A DNA stretch of 40,879 nucleotides from Candidatus Atribacteria bacterium (GTDB taxonomy: Bacteria; Atribacterota; JS1; SB-45; 34-128): assembly GCA_003451675.1 (NCBI GenBank), contig DMCY01000065.1, positions 1-40,879 on the forward strand. The letters are read 5' to 3'. Positions within the stretch are counted from its first letter, which is position 1; each line of letters begins with the position of its first letter. The notes below the pieces were generated by a model, which worked only from the letters and a program-made list of their open reading frames with translations, searched no databases and was not told the origin of the DNA. Below are positions 1-7,234 of the stretch, in pieces. The position numbers were made by a program, and so were the translations under genes.

Positions 1-102
1 CGAGTTTTCTGAAAGCCTATTAATAATTTTTTAATATTCTAAAATATATTCGATATGAATAAATAAGCCACATTCTACCCGCTCATACTATTAGTATTAG
101 GG

Positions 103-126
103 GTAGGGGTTGGATTTATCCGACCC
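103..126. repeat. REP-like palindrome, GTAGGGG type
   Basis: A GTAGGGG start leads into an inverted repeat GGGTTGGAT / ATCCGACCC around a TT centre, with one wobble pair. It has the same layout as the elements at 239, 7043 and 20242: G-rich left flank, variable core, C-rich right flank. It lies in the 441-base spacer before the first gene. Confidence 0.6.
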
Positions 127-142
127 GAGAAATAGGCATTTT

Positions 143-224
143 TGTCATTGCGAGCTCCGATTTATCGGAGCGTGGCAATCTCGGCATTGAGATTACTTCG
201 TCACTAACATTCCTCGCAATGACA
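143..224. repeat. Head-to-head pair of TCATTGCGAG repeats
   Basis: The outer 12 bases TGTCATTGCGAG (143-154) are the exact reverse complement of CTCGCAATGACA (213-224). Inside, CAATCTC (176-182) faces GAGATT (189-194). The whole is two copies of the repeat seen singly at 5628-5662, placed head to head. The left copy also contains a small CTCCGAT/ATCGGAG hairpin. No coding potential is visible. Confidence 0.7.
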
Positions 225-238
225 TTCTAAATTATTGC

Positions 239-262
239 GGGTTCGATGAATTGAACCCCTAC
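239..262. repeat. REP-like palindrome, CCCCTAC type
   Basis: GGGTTCGAT and ATTGAACCC form an imperfect palindrome around GA, followed by CCTAC on the right. It resembles a tRNA T-arm by chance, but no tRNA body surrounds it. It belongs with the palindromes at 103, 7043 and 20242. Confidence 0.6.
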
Positions 263-374
263 ATTTTTATCTATTTTATATTAAAAAATACAAAAAGAAA
301 AGGTTTTATAAAATTATGGAAAACCAAATAGTAAAAATATTTTAGAAAAAGAAGTATTTTTTGTATTTTTGTAG

Positions 375-380
375 TATAAT
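375..380 (+). promoter_or_regulatory. Possible -10 box for the racemase gene
   Basis: TATAAT lies 61 bases before the start codon. I see no convincing -35 at the right spacing, and AT-rich DNA makes a chance match easy. Confidence 0.3.
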
Positions 381-441
381 ATATTGGTTTTAAAATAAGA
401 GCAAACCCATATAATGTGGTAAAAAGGAAGTAAAATCAGAA

Positions 442-1137
442 ATGCCAGAAAAGATTATCGGAATTTTAGGTGGAATGGGGCCCGAGGCCACTATAGACTT
501 ATTTTATAAGATAATTAAATTTACTCCCGCAGAAAAGGACCAGGATCATTTAAGGATAATTATTGATAATAACCCCAAGATACCAGATCGTACTGCCGCT
601 ATCTTAGGAAAGGGGGAAGACCCTATTCCGGCTTTACGAGAGACCGCTCAAAACTTAGAGAAAGCAGGAGCAGATTTTATAATTATTCCCTGCAATACCG
701 CTCATTATTTCCTCCCCTCCATTCGAGAAAGTGTCAAAATACCGATATTGAATATGATTGAAGAAACTGCTAAAGAGACCCGGAAAAAAATTTCCCCGAT
801 ACAAAAAGTAGGGCTTTTAGCTTCAGCAGGTGTTTACAAGACAAAAATTTATCATCAACACTTTAAAAAATTTAATATCGAGGTCATCTCTCCCGAAGAG
901 AAGGATAAGGAAAAAGTTATGAAAGTAATCTATGCAGTAAAAGCAGGAAATTTATCTAAAGAGATTAAAAAAAATATTTTGAAAATTGCTCAAAAACTGA
1001 TCGATAAGGGAGCAGAATCAATAATTGCTGGCTGTACTGAAATTCCTCTAATCCTAAAAGAGGGAGATATCTCGGTACCGCTAATAGACCCGACCCAAGT
1101 TTTGGCTAAAGCCGCTGTTCAGAAAGCCAAGCTATAA
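442..1137 (+). CDS. Aspartate/glutamate racemase family protein
   Basis: A 231-residue protein of the cofactor-independent Asp/Glu racemase family, which interconverts L- and D-amino acids with two cysteines as acid/base pair. The N-terminal GGMGPEAT signature is at residues 10-17. The catalytic cysteines are Cys84 in PCNTAH and Cys198 in GCTEIP, so both halves of the two-domain fold are intact and the length is normal. The start ATG follows GGAAG at 427-431. It stands alone, 235 bases before proS. Aspartate racemase is likelier than glutamate racemase (MurI) from the GGMGPEAT motif, but the substrate cannot be settled by reading; hydantoin racemase is a more distant alternative. Confidence 0.9.
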   Translation: MPEKIIGILGGMGPEATIDLFYKIIKFTPAEKDQDHLRIIIDNNPKIPDRTAAILGKGEDPIPALRETAQNLEKAGADFIIIPCNTAHYFLPSIRESVKIPILNMIEETAKETRKKISPIQKVGLLASAGVYKTKIYHQHFKKFNIEVISPEEKDKEKVMKVIYAVKAGNLSKEIKKNILKIAQKLIDKGAESIIAGCTEIPLILKEGDISVPLIDPTQVLAKAAVQKAKL

Positions 1138-1283
1138 AACAACAGTAATAACCAACATCATATTTCCTTATTTTAGTAAAAATTCAGATAATTATATTAA
1201 AATATGATTTATCATTATATATTTCTATCTCGTCTTTTTATAGTAGGATAGATGTTTCTCCTGTCAATATGTTTTTTAAATTT

Positions 1284-1312
1284 TAGACAACTATACTAAA
1301 ATATGATAAAAT
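1284..1312 (+). promoter_or_regulatory. Possible promoter of proS
   Basis: TAGACA (1284-1289) and TAAAAT (1307-1312) are 17 bases apart, each one mismatch from consensus. They lie 60-90 bases before the proS start. A similar AT-rich stretch at 1195-1213 makes the assignment uncertain. Confidence 0.4.
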
Positions 1313-1372
1313 CTTTAATAAATATATTATAAGACTGTAATAAGATAAGGAATAAACAAAGGAGGAACATCT

Positions 1373-2821
1373 GTGGAGAAAGATATGGAATTTGTTAAAG
1401 AGATTGCCTCAAAGGAGAAGAACTTTCCACAATGGTATGTGGATGTAGTAAGAAAAGCTGAACTGGCTGATTATACTACCATAAAAGGTTGCATGGTAAT
1501 TAGGCCTTACGGATATGGTCTATGGGAGAATATGCAGGCAGGGCTGGACAGAAGGATTAAAGAAACCGGGCATAAGAATGCTTGTTTCCCCTTGTTTATT
1601 CCTGAGAGTTTATTAAAAAAAGAAGCAGAACATGTTGAGGGTTTTGCTCCCGAGGTTGCCTGGGTAACTCATGGAGGTAACCAAAAACTTGAAGAAAGAT
1701 TAGCAGTACGACCAACTTCTGAAGCAGTTATTTGCAGTTTATACTCTAAATGGGTTAAATCCTGGAGAGACTTACCTATTTTAATAAATCAATGGGTGAA
1801 TATTGTGCGTTGGGAGAAGGTAACCCGTCTGTTTTTAAGGACTACCGAATTTCTCTGGCAGGAGGGCCATACTGCCCACAAGACCGAGCAAGAGGCAGAA
1901 GAAGAGACCTTAAAAATATTAAATCAGGTTTATCGGGATTATATTGAAAAAGACCTGGCTATCCCGGTAATTGTAGGACGAAAGACTGAAAAAGAAAAAT
2001 TTGCTGGTGCCTTACATACTTATACCTTAGAAGCCCTTATGGCTGATGGAAAAGTCTTACAAGCGGGAACCTCTCATAACCTGGGACAAAATTTTGCTAA
2101 AGCCTTTAATATTAAGTTTTTAGATGAAGACCAGAAAGAGAAATATGTCTGGCAGACTTCCTGGGGGACGACTACCAGATTAGTCGGAGCACTGGTAATG
2201 GTGCATGGTGATGAACGGGGCTTAAAATTACCTCCCAAGGTTGCTCCTGTTCAGGTAATCATAGTGCCCATTATGTTCGATAAAACTAAGAAAGAAGTTT
2301 TAGAGAAAGCCGAGAGTATCCGGACCATTTTAAAGAAAGATTTTCGGGTAGAGATTGATACCCGAGATGGGTATACCCCTGGTTGGAAATTTAACGAGTG
2401 GGAGATGAGGGGAGTTCCTTTAAGACTGGAGATTGGGCCTAAAGATATGGCTAAGGGCCAGGTGATGCTGGTGAGAAGAGATACCGGGGGAAAGACAGCC
2501 GTAAAAGAAGAAAAATTAGTAGAGACAGTGAAAGAATTACTGGATAATATTCAAGAAAATCTTTTTACCCGAGCCAGGAAATTTTTAGAAGAAAATATTC
2601 GCGAGACCTTCGATTATAATGAATTCAAAAAAATTATCGAAAAACAGAGAGGATTAATCAAGACTTATTGGTGTGGAAGTAAAGATTGTGAAGATAAGAT
2701 AAAAGAAGAAACCAAAGCAAGCATAAGATGCATTCCTTTTGAGCAAGAAAAAGCTTCGGGAAAATGTATTTATTGTGGGAAGGAATCTTCTACTTTAGTG
2801 TATTTTGCCCGAGCTTATTAA
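1373..2821 (+). CDS. proS: Prolyl-tRNA synthetase, archaeal/eukaryal type
   Basis: Charges tRNA-Pro with proline in the cytoplasm. This 482-residue form has the class II catalytic core (motif 2 around RTTEFLWQEGHTAH, motif 3 region LRLEIGPKD), an anticodon-binding domain, and a C-terminal zinc domain with Cys434, Cys439, Cys465 and Cys468. It ends in tyrosine, as is typical of the archaeal-type enzyme. The large editing insertion of the longer bacterial ProRS is absent. GTG is chosen as start because GGAGG (1361-1365) sits seven bases upstream; an in-frame ATG four codons later is poorly placed for it. The EF-like gene follows after 30 bases and may share the transcript. Confidence 0.96.
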   Translation: MEKDMEFVKEIASKEKNFPQWYVDVVRKAELADYTTIKGCMVIRPYGYGLWENMQAGLDRRIKETGHKNACFPLFIPESLLKKEAEHVEGFAPEVAWVTHGGNQKLEERLAVRPTSEAVICSLYSKWVKSWRDLPILINQWVNIVRWEKVTRLFLRTTEFLWQEGHTAHKTEQEAEEETLKILNQVYRDYIEKDLAIPVIVGRKTEKEKFAGALHTYTLEALMADGKVLQAGTSHNLGQNFAKAFNIKFLDEDQKEKYVWQTSWGTTTRLVGALVMVHGDERGLKLPPKVAPVQVIIVPIMFDKTKKEVLEKAESIRTILKKDFRVEIDTRDGYTPGWKFNEWEMRGVPLRLEIGPKDMAKGQVMLVRRDTGGKTAVKEEKLVETVKELLDNIQENLFTRARKFLEENIRETFDYNEFKKIIEKQRGLIKTYWCGSKDCEDKIKEETKASIRCIPFEQEKASGKCIYCGKESSTLVYFARAY

Positions 2822-2851
2822 AAAATTATAAAGATAAAGGAGGGTAAAAAA

Positions 2852-3109
2852 ATGGCCGAAGTGATGGTTGGAAAAGTGACTGATTACTTTGCCAAAATAG
2901 GTGTTGCTGCTTTAGTTATTGACAACGGAGTATTAAGTTTGGGTGATACCATTCATTTTATTGGGCATACTACTGATTTTGAACAAAAAATAAATTCTAT
3001 GCAGATAGAACACCAAGCTGTAGATTCTGCTAAAACCGGCGATGGAGTAGGAATTAAGGTAAAAGATAGAGTTCGCCATGGTGATAAAGTATATAAAGTT
3101 ACCGCTTAG
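2852..3109 (+). CDS. Small translation elongation factor-like protein
   Basis: An 85-residue protein that resembles the beta-barrel domain 2 of EF-Tu-type factors, seen in GKVTDYFAKIGVAALVI, a central DTIHFIGHTTDF and the closing KVKDRVRHGDKVYKVT. There is no GTP-binding domain, so it is not a GTPase by itself. Stand-alone proteins of this sort occur in bacteria and archaea and have no settled role. A strong AAAGGAGGG (2836-2844) precedes the ATG. The position directly after proS, and the terminator right behind it, suggest a two-gene transcript. Confidence 0.8.
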   Translation: MAEVMVGKVTDYFAKIGVAALVIDNGVLSLGDTIHFIGHTTDFEQKINSMQIEHQAVDSAKTGDGVGIKVKDRVRHGDKVYKVTA

Positions 3110-3135
3110 AGTAAGTTATTATTTTATATAAGTAT

Positions 3136-3180
3136 AAGGTCATTCCTCTTTCCTCAGGAATGACCTTTATTTATTTCTTT
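3136..3180. terminator. Bidirectional intrinsic terminator
   Basis: A perfect 12-bp stem (AAGGTCATTCCT, 3136-3147, with AGGAATGACCTT, 3156-3167) and an eight-base loop are followed by a T-rich tail. It lies between convergent genes: 26 bases after the EF-like gene and against the stop codon of the minus-strand slipin gene, so it probably serves both. Confidence 0.88.
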
Positions 3181-3953
3181 TTACTTTCTTTTTGACCATA
3201 ATTTTCCAGAAAAGGTTTAATCAGGTCGATAGGCAAAGGGAATAGAGTAGTAGAATTTTTCTCAGTAGCCACCTCAGTTAAGGTCTGTAAATATCTAAGT
3301 TGTAAAGCAATGGGCTCTTTGGCAATTCTATCTGCAGCTTTAACTAATTTTTCTGAGGCCTGGTATTCTCCTTCAGCATGAATTACCTTTGCTCTTCTTT
3401 CTCTTTCAGCTTCAGCTTGTTTAGCCATAGCTCTTTTCATACCTTCTGGTAGTTCAATATCTTTAGTTTCTACTGCAGTAACCTTAATTCCCCAGGGACC
3501 GGTGTGTTCATCTACAATTTTTTGCAGGGTCTGATTTATCTTTTCTCTCTGTGATAATATTTCATCTAATTCCATCTGTCCCAAGACACTGCGCAAGGTA
3601 GTTTGAGCGATTTGTGAAGTAGCATTAACAAAATTTTGCACTTCTACCACTGCACTTTCTGGATTGACTACTCTAAAGTAGATTACCGCATTAACTTTAA
3701 CCGGGACAGTATCTTTGGTGATTACCTCCTGAGCTGGGACATCCATAGTAATAATCCGAAGACTAATCCTTACTATTCTATCTACCATAGGGATTAAAAG
3801 AATTAACCCCGGGCCCTTGGCACCGACTAATCTTCCTAATCTGAAGATAACCCCTCTTTCGTATTCTCGCAGTATTTTTATAGCCTGAGATAAGATAATA
3901 ATAATTATTATTAAAATTCCTAAATACATTTGTAGATTGGTAATTATATTCAT
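3171..3953 (-). CDS. Slipin/stomatin (SPFH) membrane protein
   Basis: A 260-residue SPFH protein. A single N-terminal hydrophobic segment (about residues 5-25) anchors it. Then come the band-7 signature [20 protein letters not shown], the [10 protein letters not shown] strand and a charged helix ([20 protein letters not shown]) used for oligomer assembly. Such proteins form large rings in the membrane and act with NfeD proteases. The start ATG has AAAGGAG overlapping the stop codon of the upstream nfeD gene, six bases away, so the two are translationally close. Length and domain order are normal for bacterial and archaeal slipins. Confidence 0.93.
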   Translation of the reverse strand: MNIITNLQMYLGILIIIIIILSQAIKILREYERGVIFRLGRLVGAKGPGLILLIPMVDRIVRISLRIITMDVPAQEVITKDTVPVKVNAVIYFRVVNPESAVVEVQNFVNATSQIAQTTLRSVLGQMELDEILSQREKINQTLQKIVDEHTGPWGIKVTAVETKDIELPEGMKRAMAKQAEAERERRAKVIHAEGEYQASEKLVKAADRIAKEPIALQLRYLQTLTEVATEKNSTTLFPLPIDLIKPFLENYGQKESKKK

Positions 3954-3959
3954 TTCAAT

Positions 3960-5267
3960 TTACTCCTTTCGAATATATTTTTTGACTATAAGCTGAAGGC
4001 CTTTTACTTCTATTACTTCTACTTCTTCTCCTTCTCTAATTCTTTCACCTTCAGTAGAAGCCTGCCATCTTTCTCCATGAATGAATATGGTGCCTTCTGG
4101 AGTAAGATTAGTTTTGGTAATTCCTACTTTTCCCATAAGACCCTCTCTACCGGTAACCGGTTTTTTCCATTGAATCTTAATACCTTTGCTTAAAGCAAAG
4201 ACAAAGAAGGCTGCGGAGGCAAGAGACATGGAGATAATTAATCCCAAAGAAATCCTTAAAAAAGGAGCTGTGGATTTAGGTAACATAAATGAACCTAAAA
4301 CAAGTGAGGTAACCCCACCGGCAGTAAGAACTCCAAAAGTAGGAGTATATACTTCTAAAACGAAGAGTACAATCCCGAATATTATCAGGATAAGTCCACC
4401 ATAATTTATAGGTATACTCTGGAAAGCTACAAAGGCTAAGATAAGAGATATTCCTCCTACAATTCCCGGGAAGAAAGAACCGGGGTTACTAAATTCACCC
4501 AGGATGCCATAAATTCCTAAGAATAATAAGATGTAGGCTATATTAGGATTGGTTAAGGAATGGAGAAATAAGTCTTTATAGCTCATCTTTACCGGAATTA
4601 TTTCTGCATCTTTGGTATTAAGTACTTTTTCCCCACTTACTGTGGTTACTCTTACCCCATTAATAATTTTTATTAATTCATCTACATCATCAGCGATAAA
4701 TTCTATTACTCCTATTTCGATAGCTTCCTGTTCAGTAATAGATACACTTTCTCTTACTGCCTTTTCCGCCCACTGGGTATTTCTTCCCCTCTTTTCAGCA
4801 ATTGTCTTAATATATGCTGCGGCATCATTTTCCATTTTGGCTTTCATTTCCTCATCAATCTCTTCCTCACTTATAGCTACTGGATGGGCAGCTCCGATAT
4901 TAGTTCCCGGAGCCATAACAGCAATATTGCTGGCCAAAGTGATAAATACTCCAGCTGAGGCCGCTCTACCACCTGAAGGAGAGACATAGACTATTATGGG
5001 GATAGTGGAATTTAACATCTTTTTTATAATATCTCTCATCGAGGTATCCAGTCCCCCTGGCGTATCTAATTGTAGGATTAAACATTCTGCCTCTTCTGCC
5101 TCAGCATCTTCGATCCCACTAACTACATATTGAGAGGTAATAGGGTTTATAATACCATTTAGCTGGAGAAGATAGATAGATGGCTTAGAAGTAGCGCAAT
5201 TTTCTTTCAGAGAGTAAAAGAAAATAAATATTAAAATAAGAAAGAAGATAATTGTTCTTTTTTTCAT
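3960..5267 (-). CDS. NfeD-family membrane serine protease
   Basis: A 435-residue long-form NfeD. Residues 1-27 look like a signal peptide. A ClpP-like domain follows, with the Ser/Lys dyad probably Ser104 (in GGRAASAG) and Lys154 (in AAYIKTIAEK), as in the stomatin-cleaving protease 1510-N of Pyrococcus horikoshii. Then come about four membrane segments (about 235-355) and a C-terminal OB-fold that ends LIVKKYIRKE. The open frame extends 27 codons further upstream, but GGGGAG at 5274-5279 is six bases from the ATG at 5267 and abuts the ATG at 5273, so 5267 is preferred. It is co-transcribed with slipin, the classic partner. Confidence 0.93.
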   Translation of the reverse strand: MKKRTIIFFLILIFIFFYSLKENCATSKPSIYLLQLNGIINPITSQYVVSGIEDAEAEEAECLILQLDTPGGLDTSMRDIIKKMLNSTIPIIVYVSPSGGRAASAGVFITLASNIAVMAPGTNIGAAHPVAISEEEIDEEMKAKMENDAAAYIKTIAEKRGRNTQWAEKAVRESVSITEQEAIEIGVIEFIADDVDELIKIINGVRVTTVSGEKVLNTKDAEIIPVKMSYKDLFLHSLTNPNIAYILLFLGIYGILGEFSNPGSFFPGIVGGISLILAFVAFQSIPINYGGLILIIFGIVLFVLEVYTPTFGVLTAGGVTSLVLGSFMLPKSTAPFLRISLGLIISMSLASAAFFVFALSKGIKIQWKKPVTGREGLMGKVGITKTNLTPEGTIFIHGERWQASTEGERIREGEEVEVIEVKGLQLIVKKYIRKE

Positions 5268-5336
5268 ATTCATCTCCCCTTTCCCCTGTTGGGAGAAAGT
5301 TAGAAGGAAAAAGAAAAAATTCTTATCTTTAAAATA

Positions 5337-5345
5337 ATTATAACA
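5337..5345 (-). promoter_or_regulatory. Extended -10 promoter of nfeD-slipin
   Basis: On the minus strand TGTTATAAT gives an extended -10 element about 70 bases before the chosen nfeD start. No good -35 is seen, which an extended -10 can tolerate. This also argues that the longer open frame, which begins at 5348 upstream of the box, is not used. Confidence 0.45.
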
Positions 5346-5480
5346 CAATTTTTATAAAATAGCAGGAATTTTGAAACAAATGTAGAATATATTAATTATA
5401 TAGTATCGAGTATATCGTATGTAGCATAGAGTATATAGTGAAGAAAGAAGAAAAAAGAAGCCAGTATTCGGAAGCCAGAA

Positions 5481-5506
5481 GTAGGGGCGTATTGCATACG
5501 CCCTAA
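5481..5506. repeat. REP palindrome with GGGGCGTATTG core
   Basis: GTAGGGGCGTATTG followed by CATACGCCCTAA is a slightly decayed copy of the perfect palindrome inside the transposase gene at 33512-33539. It has lost two bases at the centre and one C on the right. A third relative is at 20184-20217. Confidence 0.78.
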
Positions 5507-5521
5507 TGATCTACAAAAAAC

Positions 5522-5545
5522 CGTAGGACAGGCGTCTCACCTGTC
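5522..5545. repeat. REP palindrome, GTAGGACAGG family
   Basis: CGTAGGACAGG, GCGTCTCA and CCTGTC form a GACAGG/CCTGTC hairpin. A diverged copy (CGTAGGATAGGCGGCCTCTC then ACCTGTTCG) lies at 20083-20112. Confidence 0.6.
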
Positions 5546-5627
5546 TATTATATCTAAATTCGTATCTCGTATCGTGTGAATGAAATAGTAATAATTAATA
5601 ATTGATAGCTTACAAGGCTTACCTTTA

Positions 5628-5662
5628 TGTCATTGCGAGGAACGAAGTGACGAAGCAATCTC
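5628..5662. repeat. TCATTGCGAG-type repeat, single copy
   Basis: TGTCATTGCGAGGAACGAAG followed by TGACGAAGCAATCTC. It is the unit that is doubled at 143-224, inverted and interrupted at 20402-20457, and truncated at 35401. Repeats of this consensus are known from many unrelated bacterial genomes. Confidence 0.75.
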
Positions 5663-5814
5663 ATAAAATGGGGTAGATTAATAACTTAAAACCGCAAACT
5701 GAAAACGGATCGTTTCTATCTAAAAACGAAAAACTAGTTTTGTATTTTGTATTTAATACTAACGACTAATTTGTTGAGCCCACCATAATAAACTGAAATA
5801 AACTGAGGTAAAAG

Positions 5815-6921
5815 ATGAAAAAGGAAAAATTAGTAAATGAATATTTTATGCCTGGAGATTGGATCGAGATAGCTAACATAATTTTAAAAGATAGAGGAGT
5901 AGTATTAATATTAGGGGCAACCGATACCGGCAAAAGTATCTGCACTTTATTATTTGCTAATTTTTGGGCTAAACACGGACGGAAAGTCGGAATTGTTGAT
6001 GTGGATATGGGGCAATCTGACTTAGGACCACCTACTACTATGGGCATGGTATTAATTAATAAGCCGACAAAGAGCTTAAAAGAGTTCTCAACAGATAGCT
6101 TATATTTTATAGGTTCAACCTCTCCCCTTAATTATTTTTTACCCACCATTTGTGGAACTAAAAAGTTGATTGATGAAGGTAAGAAGAAAGGGGCAGAAAT
6201 AATAATCGTTGATACTACCGGATTAGTAAAAGGGAATTCCGGCAGCACTTTAAAAGAAAATATGATTGATGTAATTTCTCCTTCTCATATTATTGCCTTA
6301 CAAAGAGAGGATGAACTCGAACACATTTTAAAAAACATTAATTTAACCGATGGAATCGTTATTCATCGTTTATCTCCTTATACTGAAGTAAAAAGAAAGA
6401 CTTATTTTCAGCGCCGGGAGGCAAGAGAAGAAAAGTTTAGAAAATATTTTAAAAAAGCCTCTTCTTTGGGAATTAATTTAGCAAATTTGAATATTAAGGG
6501 AAGCCATTATTGTTCAGGTATTGGTTTAAGTGAGGAAGACCTCTCTTTTTTAGAAAAAACTTTAATGACTGAGATAATTTATGCTGAGAAGACGTCAGAA
6601 GGTATATTTATAATTACAAAAGAAGAATTATTTAAAAGATTAAGTGGATTCTTCCATGCAAAGAAGAAATTTAACGTAGAAAAATTAATTATAACCGAAG
6701 AAGATAAATTTAAAAATTTATTGGTTTCTCTTGATAACCTACAAGGGTTTGTGGTAAGTTTAGGTATTATCCAAGAGTGTGATTTTAAAAGAAAAATATT
6801 TATTGTTTTTGCTCCCTTAGAGGAAAAAGATTTATCCAAAGTTTTCAGCCTAAAGTTTGGGACGATTAAATTAGATTTAGACGGGAAAGAGCTGGGGAAA
6901 ATTTCCCCCGGGGAAATATGA
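5815..6921 (+). CDS. Clp1/Grc3-type polynucleotide 5'-kinase
   Basis: A 368-residue P-loop protein of the Clp1/Grc3/NOL9 group, whose characterised members phosphorylate RNA 5'-hydroxyl ends. The Walker A motif GATDTGKS is at residues 34-41. The VDVDMGQSDLGPP segment (about 60-72) matches the family's Walker B and lid region, and IIIVDTTGLVKGNSG (about 128-142) is the next conserved stretch. The C-terminal 130 residues lack an obvious assignment. The start ATG follows TGAGGT. Family members are typical of archaea and eukaryotes and rarer in bacteria. The gene is alone between two related mosaic repeat blocks, so neighbours give no clue. Biochemical activity is inferred, not shown. Confidence 0.85.
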   Translation: MKKEKLVNEYFMPGDWIEIANIILKDRGVVLILGATDTGKSICTLLFANFWAKHGRKVGIVDVDMGQSDLGPPTTMGMVLINKPTKSLKEFSTDSLYFIGSTSPLNYFLPTICGTKKLIDEGKKKGAEIIIVDTTGLVKGNSGSTLKENMIDVISPSHIIALQREDELEHILKNINLTDGIVIHRLSPYTEVKRKTYFQRREAREEKFRKYFKKASSLGINLANLNIKGSHYCSGIGLSEEDLSFLEKTLMTEIIYAEKTSEGIFIITKEELFKRLSGFFHAKKKFNVEKLIITEEDKFKNLLVSLDNLQGFVVSLGIIQECDFKRKIFIVFAPLEEKDLSKVFSLKFGTIKLDLDGKELGKISPGEI

Positions 6922-6932
6922 AATAGTATATA

Positions 6933-7218
6933 GTATGTAGCATAGAGTATATAGTGAAGAAAATAAGAACTGGGAGTTAGAAGCCAGAAGCCTAATTCGT
7001 ATCTCGTGAATAAAATAGTAATAATTAATGATTGATGGCTTCGGGGCGGATGAATCCGCCCCCTACATAAAAGTTACATGCTGTACGCTAATAGTCGCGA
7101 TACGCAATACGATATACGATATACGATATACGAAAACGGTTTTGAGTTTTAAATTACGCTTTTTGCTTTAAGTTTTTAGCATACTAAATACCATTCACTA
7201 TTCACTAACGACTAATTT
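6933..7218. repeat. Mosaic repeat block, right of the Clp1-type gene
   Basis: This spacer has no gene. Its modules match the left block in order: the 30-base identity (6933-6962), GCCAGAAG (6982-6989), ATTCGTATCTCGT (6995-7007), AATAGTAATAATTAAT (7014-7029), a palindrome (7043-7066), a tract of ATACGATATACG repeats (about 7098-7136) and AACGACTAATTT (7207-7218) just before the next gene. The palindromes present at 5481-5545 are absent at the matching point here. Confidence 0.8.
7043..7066. repeat. REP palindrome GGGGCGGAT/ATCCGCCCC
   Basis: GGGGCGGAT and ATCCGCCCC pair perfectly around GA, and CTAC follows on the right. It sits where the left mosaic block instead carries a TCATTGCGAG repeat. 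Confidence 0.75.
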
Positions 7219-7234
7219 AATTGGAGTAAATATA

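Larger units (their letters stand above)
5417..5775. repeat. Mosaic repeat block, left of the Clp1-type gene
   Basis: This spacer has no gene. In order it holds: a 30-base segment (5417-5446) identical to 6933-6962; a GCCAGAAG motif; palindromes at 5481-5506 and 5522-5545; ATTCGTATCTCGT (5558-5570) and the following AATAGTAATAATTAAT, also found at 6995-7027; a TCATTGCGAG repeat at 5628-5662; and AACGACTAATTT (5761-5772). The same modules recur in the same order and orientation after the gene. Confidence 0.8.

Noticed and set aside
239..262. tRNA T-arm (GGTTCGA-like) in the first spacer
   Set aside because: No acceptor, D-arm or anticodon arm surrounds it; the sequence is a palindromic repeat like those at 7043 and 20242.
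4186..4989. Plus-strand open frames opposite nfeD
   Set aside because: They are antisense shadows of a long conserved gene, with no ribosome sites and no family resemblance.
5268..5348. Longer NfeD with 27 extra N-terminal residues
   Set aside because: The extension would precede the signal peptide, has no ribosome site and lies over the likely promoter.
5417..7218. CRISPR array
   Set aside because: Repeats are of several kinds, irregularly spaced, separated by a gene, and no cas gene is in the window.
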